In this document: positions 5,521 through 6,181 of the stretch, one piece after another
Numbering within the stretch: position 1 is the stretch's first letter
Layout: each line of letters opens with the position of its first letter
Source of the DNA: Oscillospiraceae bacterium
GTDB lineage: Bacteria; Bacillota; Clostridia; Oscillospirales; Oscillospiraceae
Assembly: GCA_016290695.1 (NCBI GenBank)
Contig: JAEEUX010000152.1
Coordinates: 1-6,181 of the forward strand
Reading direction: 5' to 3'
Length of the DNA stretch: 6,181 nt
Position numbers and translations under genes: made by a program
The notes under the pieces: generated by a model
Told to the model about the DNA's origin: nothing
Seen by the model: only the letters and a program-made list of their open reading frames with translations
Databases searched by the model: none

Positions 5521-6181
5521 TTACGCGCGCCGCAATGCTTTTGTCTCCAGAAATTCCTTTGCAAGCTCGATTATCTTCTGGCGCAGCTCGTCGGAAAGCA
5601 CTTTGAATTTTTCTATTTCACGGCAGGTATCCGGCTGCTTCTTATCAAACCATTCGAGCATCTGGGTCTGAACCTGCTTGACGCTCTTAAGCGGGACGCC
5701 GACGAACAGCTTTTCCTCCGCAGCGACGAGCGTTATTACCTGCTGGTGCATTTGCAGCGGCGCAAACTGCGGCTGCTTCAAAAGCTCCATCAAGCCGGAG
5801 CCGAAATCGAGCTGCTCCTTCGTGGTCTCGTCAAGGTCGCTGGAAAACTGGGTGAACACCTCGATCTCACGGAACTGCGCAAGCTCGAGGCGGATAGACT
5901 TGGCGGCGCTTTTCATCGCCTTTGTCTGTGCCGCGCCGCCGACGCGGGAAACCGAGAGGCCGACGTTCACCGCCGGGCGCTGACCCGCGTGGAAAAGCTC
6001 TGTCTCAAGGAAAATCTGCCCGTCGGTTATGGAAATAACGTTCGTCGGGATATAGGCCGAAACGTCGCCCGCCTGCGTCTCAATGATGGGCAGCGCCGTG
6101 ATGCTCCCGCCGCCCTTTTCGCCGCTGAGCTTCGCGGCGCGCTCCAAAAGGCGGGAATGCAGATAGAAAACGTCGCCGGGG
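5521..6181 (-). CDS. atpA: F-type ATP synthase F1 subunit alpha, C-terminal part (cut by window edge)
   Basis: The last 219 residues of the alpha subunit are present; the family is usually about 500-510 residues, so the start and the P-loop lie beyond position 6181. Alpha alternates with beta in the F1 hexamer and binds nucleotide at non-catalytic sites. The frame is open to the window edge, beginning PGDVFYLHSRLLERAAKLS, a classic alpha segment. QAGDVSAYIPTNVISITDGQ follows, then the signature PAVNVGLSVS and the arginine finger in SVSRVGGAAQ (Arg codon at 5944-5946), which reaches into the beta catalytic site. The rest is the C-terminal helical domain ending ETKALRRA. The TTG codon at 6147 lies inside the gene and is not its start. 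atpG follows after 27 bases, the usual A-G-D-C order. Confidence 0.97.
   Translation of the reverse strand, partial: PGDVFYLHSRLLERAAKLSGEKGGGSITALPIIETQAGDVSAYIPTNVISITDGQIFLETELFHAGQRPAVNVGLSVSRVGGAAQTKAMKSAAKSIRLELAQFREIEVFTQFSSDLDETTKEQLDFGSGLMELLKQPQFAPLQMHQQVITLVAAEEKLFVGVPLKSVKQVQTQMLEWFDKKQPDTCREIEKFKVLSDELRQKIIELAKEFLETKALRRA

Overview
The window looks like chromosomal DNA from a Gram-positive anaerobe of the class Clostridia, possibly Oscillospiraceae-like. The grounds are a Gram-positive-style secreted protein with S-layer homology (SLH) domains, strong AGGAGG-type ribosome binding sites, a clostridial style of F1 gamma subunit, and a flavodoxin-fold protein with a cysteine motif common in anaerobes. 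The class is an inference from these features; no marker gene in the window fixes the genus.

Layout. Positions 1-148 are an untranslated leader or intergenic stretch with a weak promoter candidate and no recognisable gene. Positions 149-1942 (+) encode a secreted surface protein: signal peptide, seven RCC1-like beta-propeller repeats and three C-terminal SLH domains. After a 115-base AT-rich gap, 2058-2624 (+) encodes a flavodoxin-fold NAD(P)H/FMN oxidoreductase with a four-cysteine motif like that of iron-sulfur flavoproteins. This gene converges on an operon read from the other strand. The short gap between them holds a 12-bp perfect hairpin, probably a terminator for both strands, and a second hairpin.

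Positions 2730-6181 (-) are the distal part of a standard F-type ATP synthase operon in the order atpA (3' part only, cut by the window edge), atpG, atpD, atpC. These encode the alpha, gamma, beta and epsilon subunits of F1, the soluble catalytic head. atpG-atpD and atpD-atpC are almost touching or overlap, as expected for translational coupling. The membrane F0 genes, delta and the operon promoter would lie beyond position 6181. Walker A, Walker B, the catalytic glutamate, the alpha arginine finger and the gamma and epsilon hallmarks are all present, so F1 looks functional.

I found no mobile element, CRISPR array, tRNA, rRNA or convincing new system. The points most worth a second look are the propeller/SLH surface protein with a 31-bp exact in-frame repeat, the ISF-like cysteine motif, the ATP-sensing motif in epsilon, and the gamma subunit variations.
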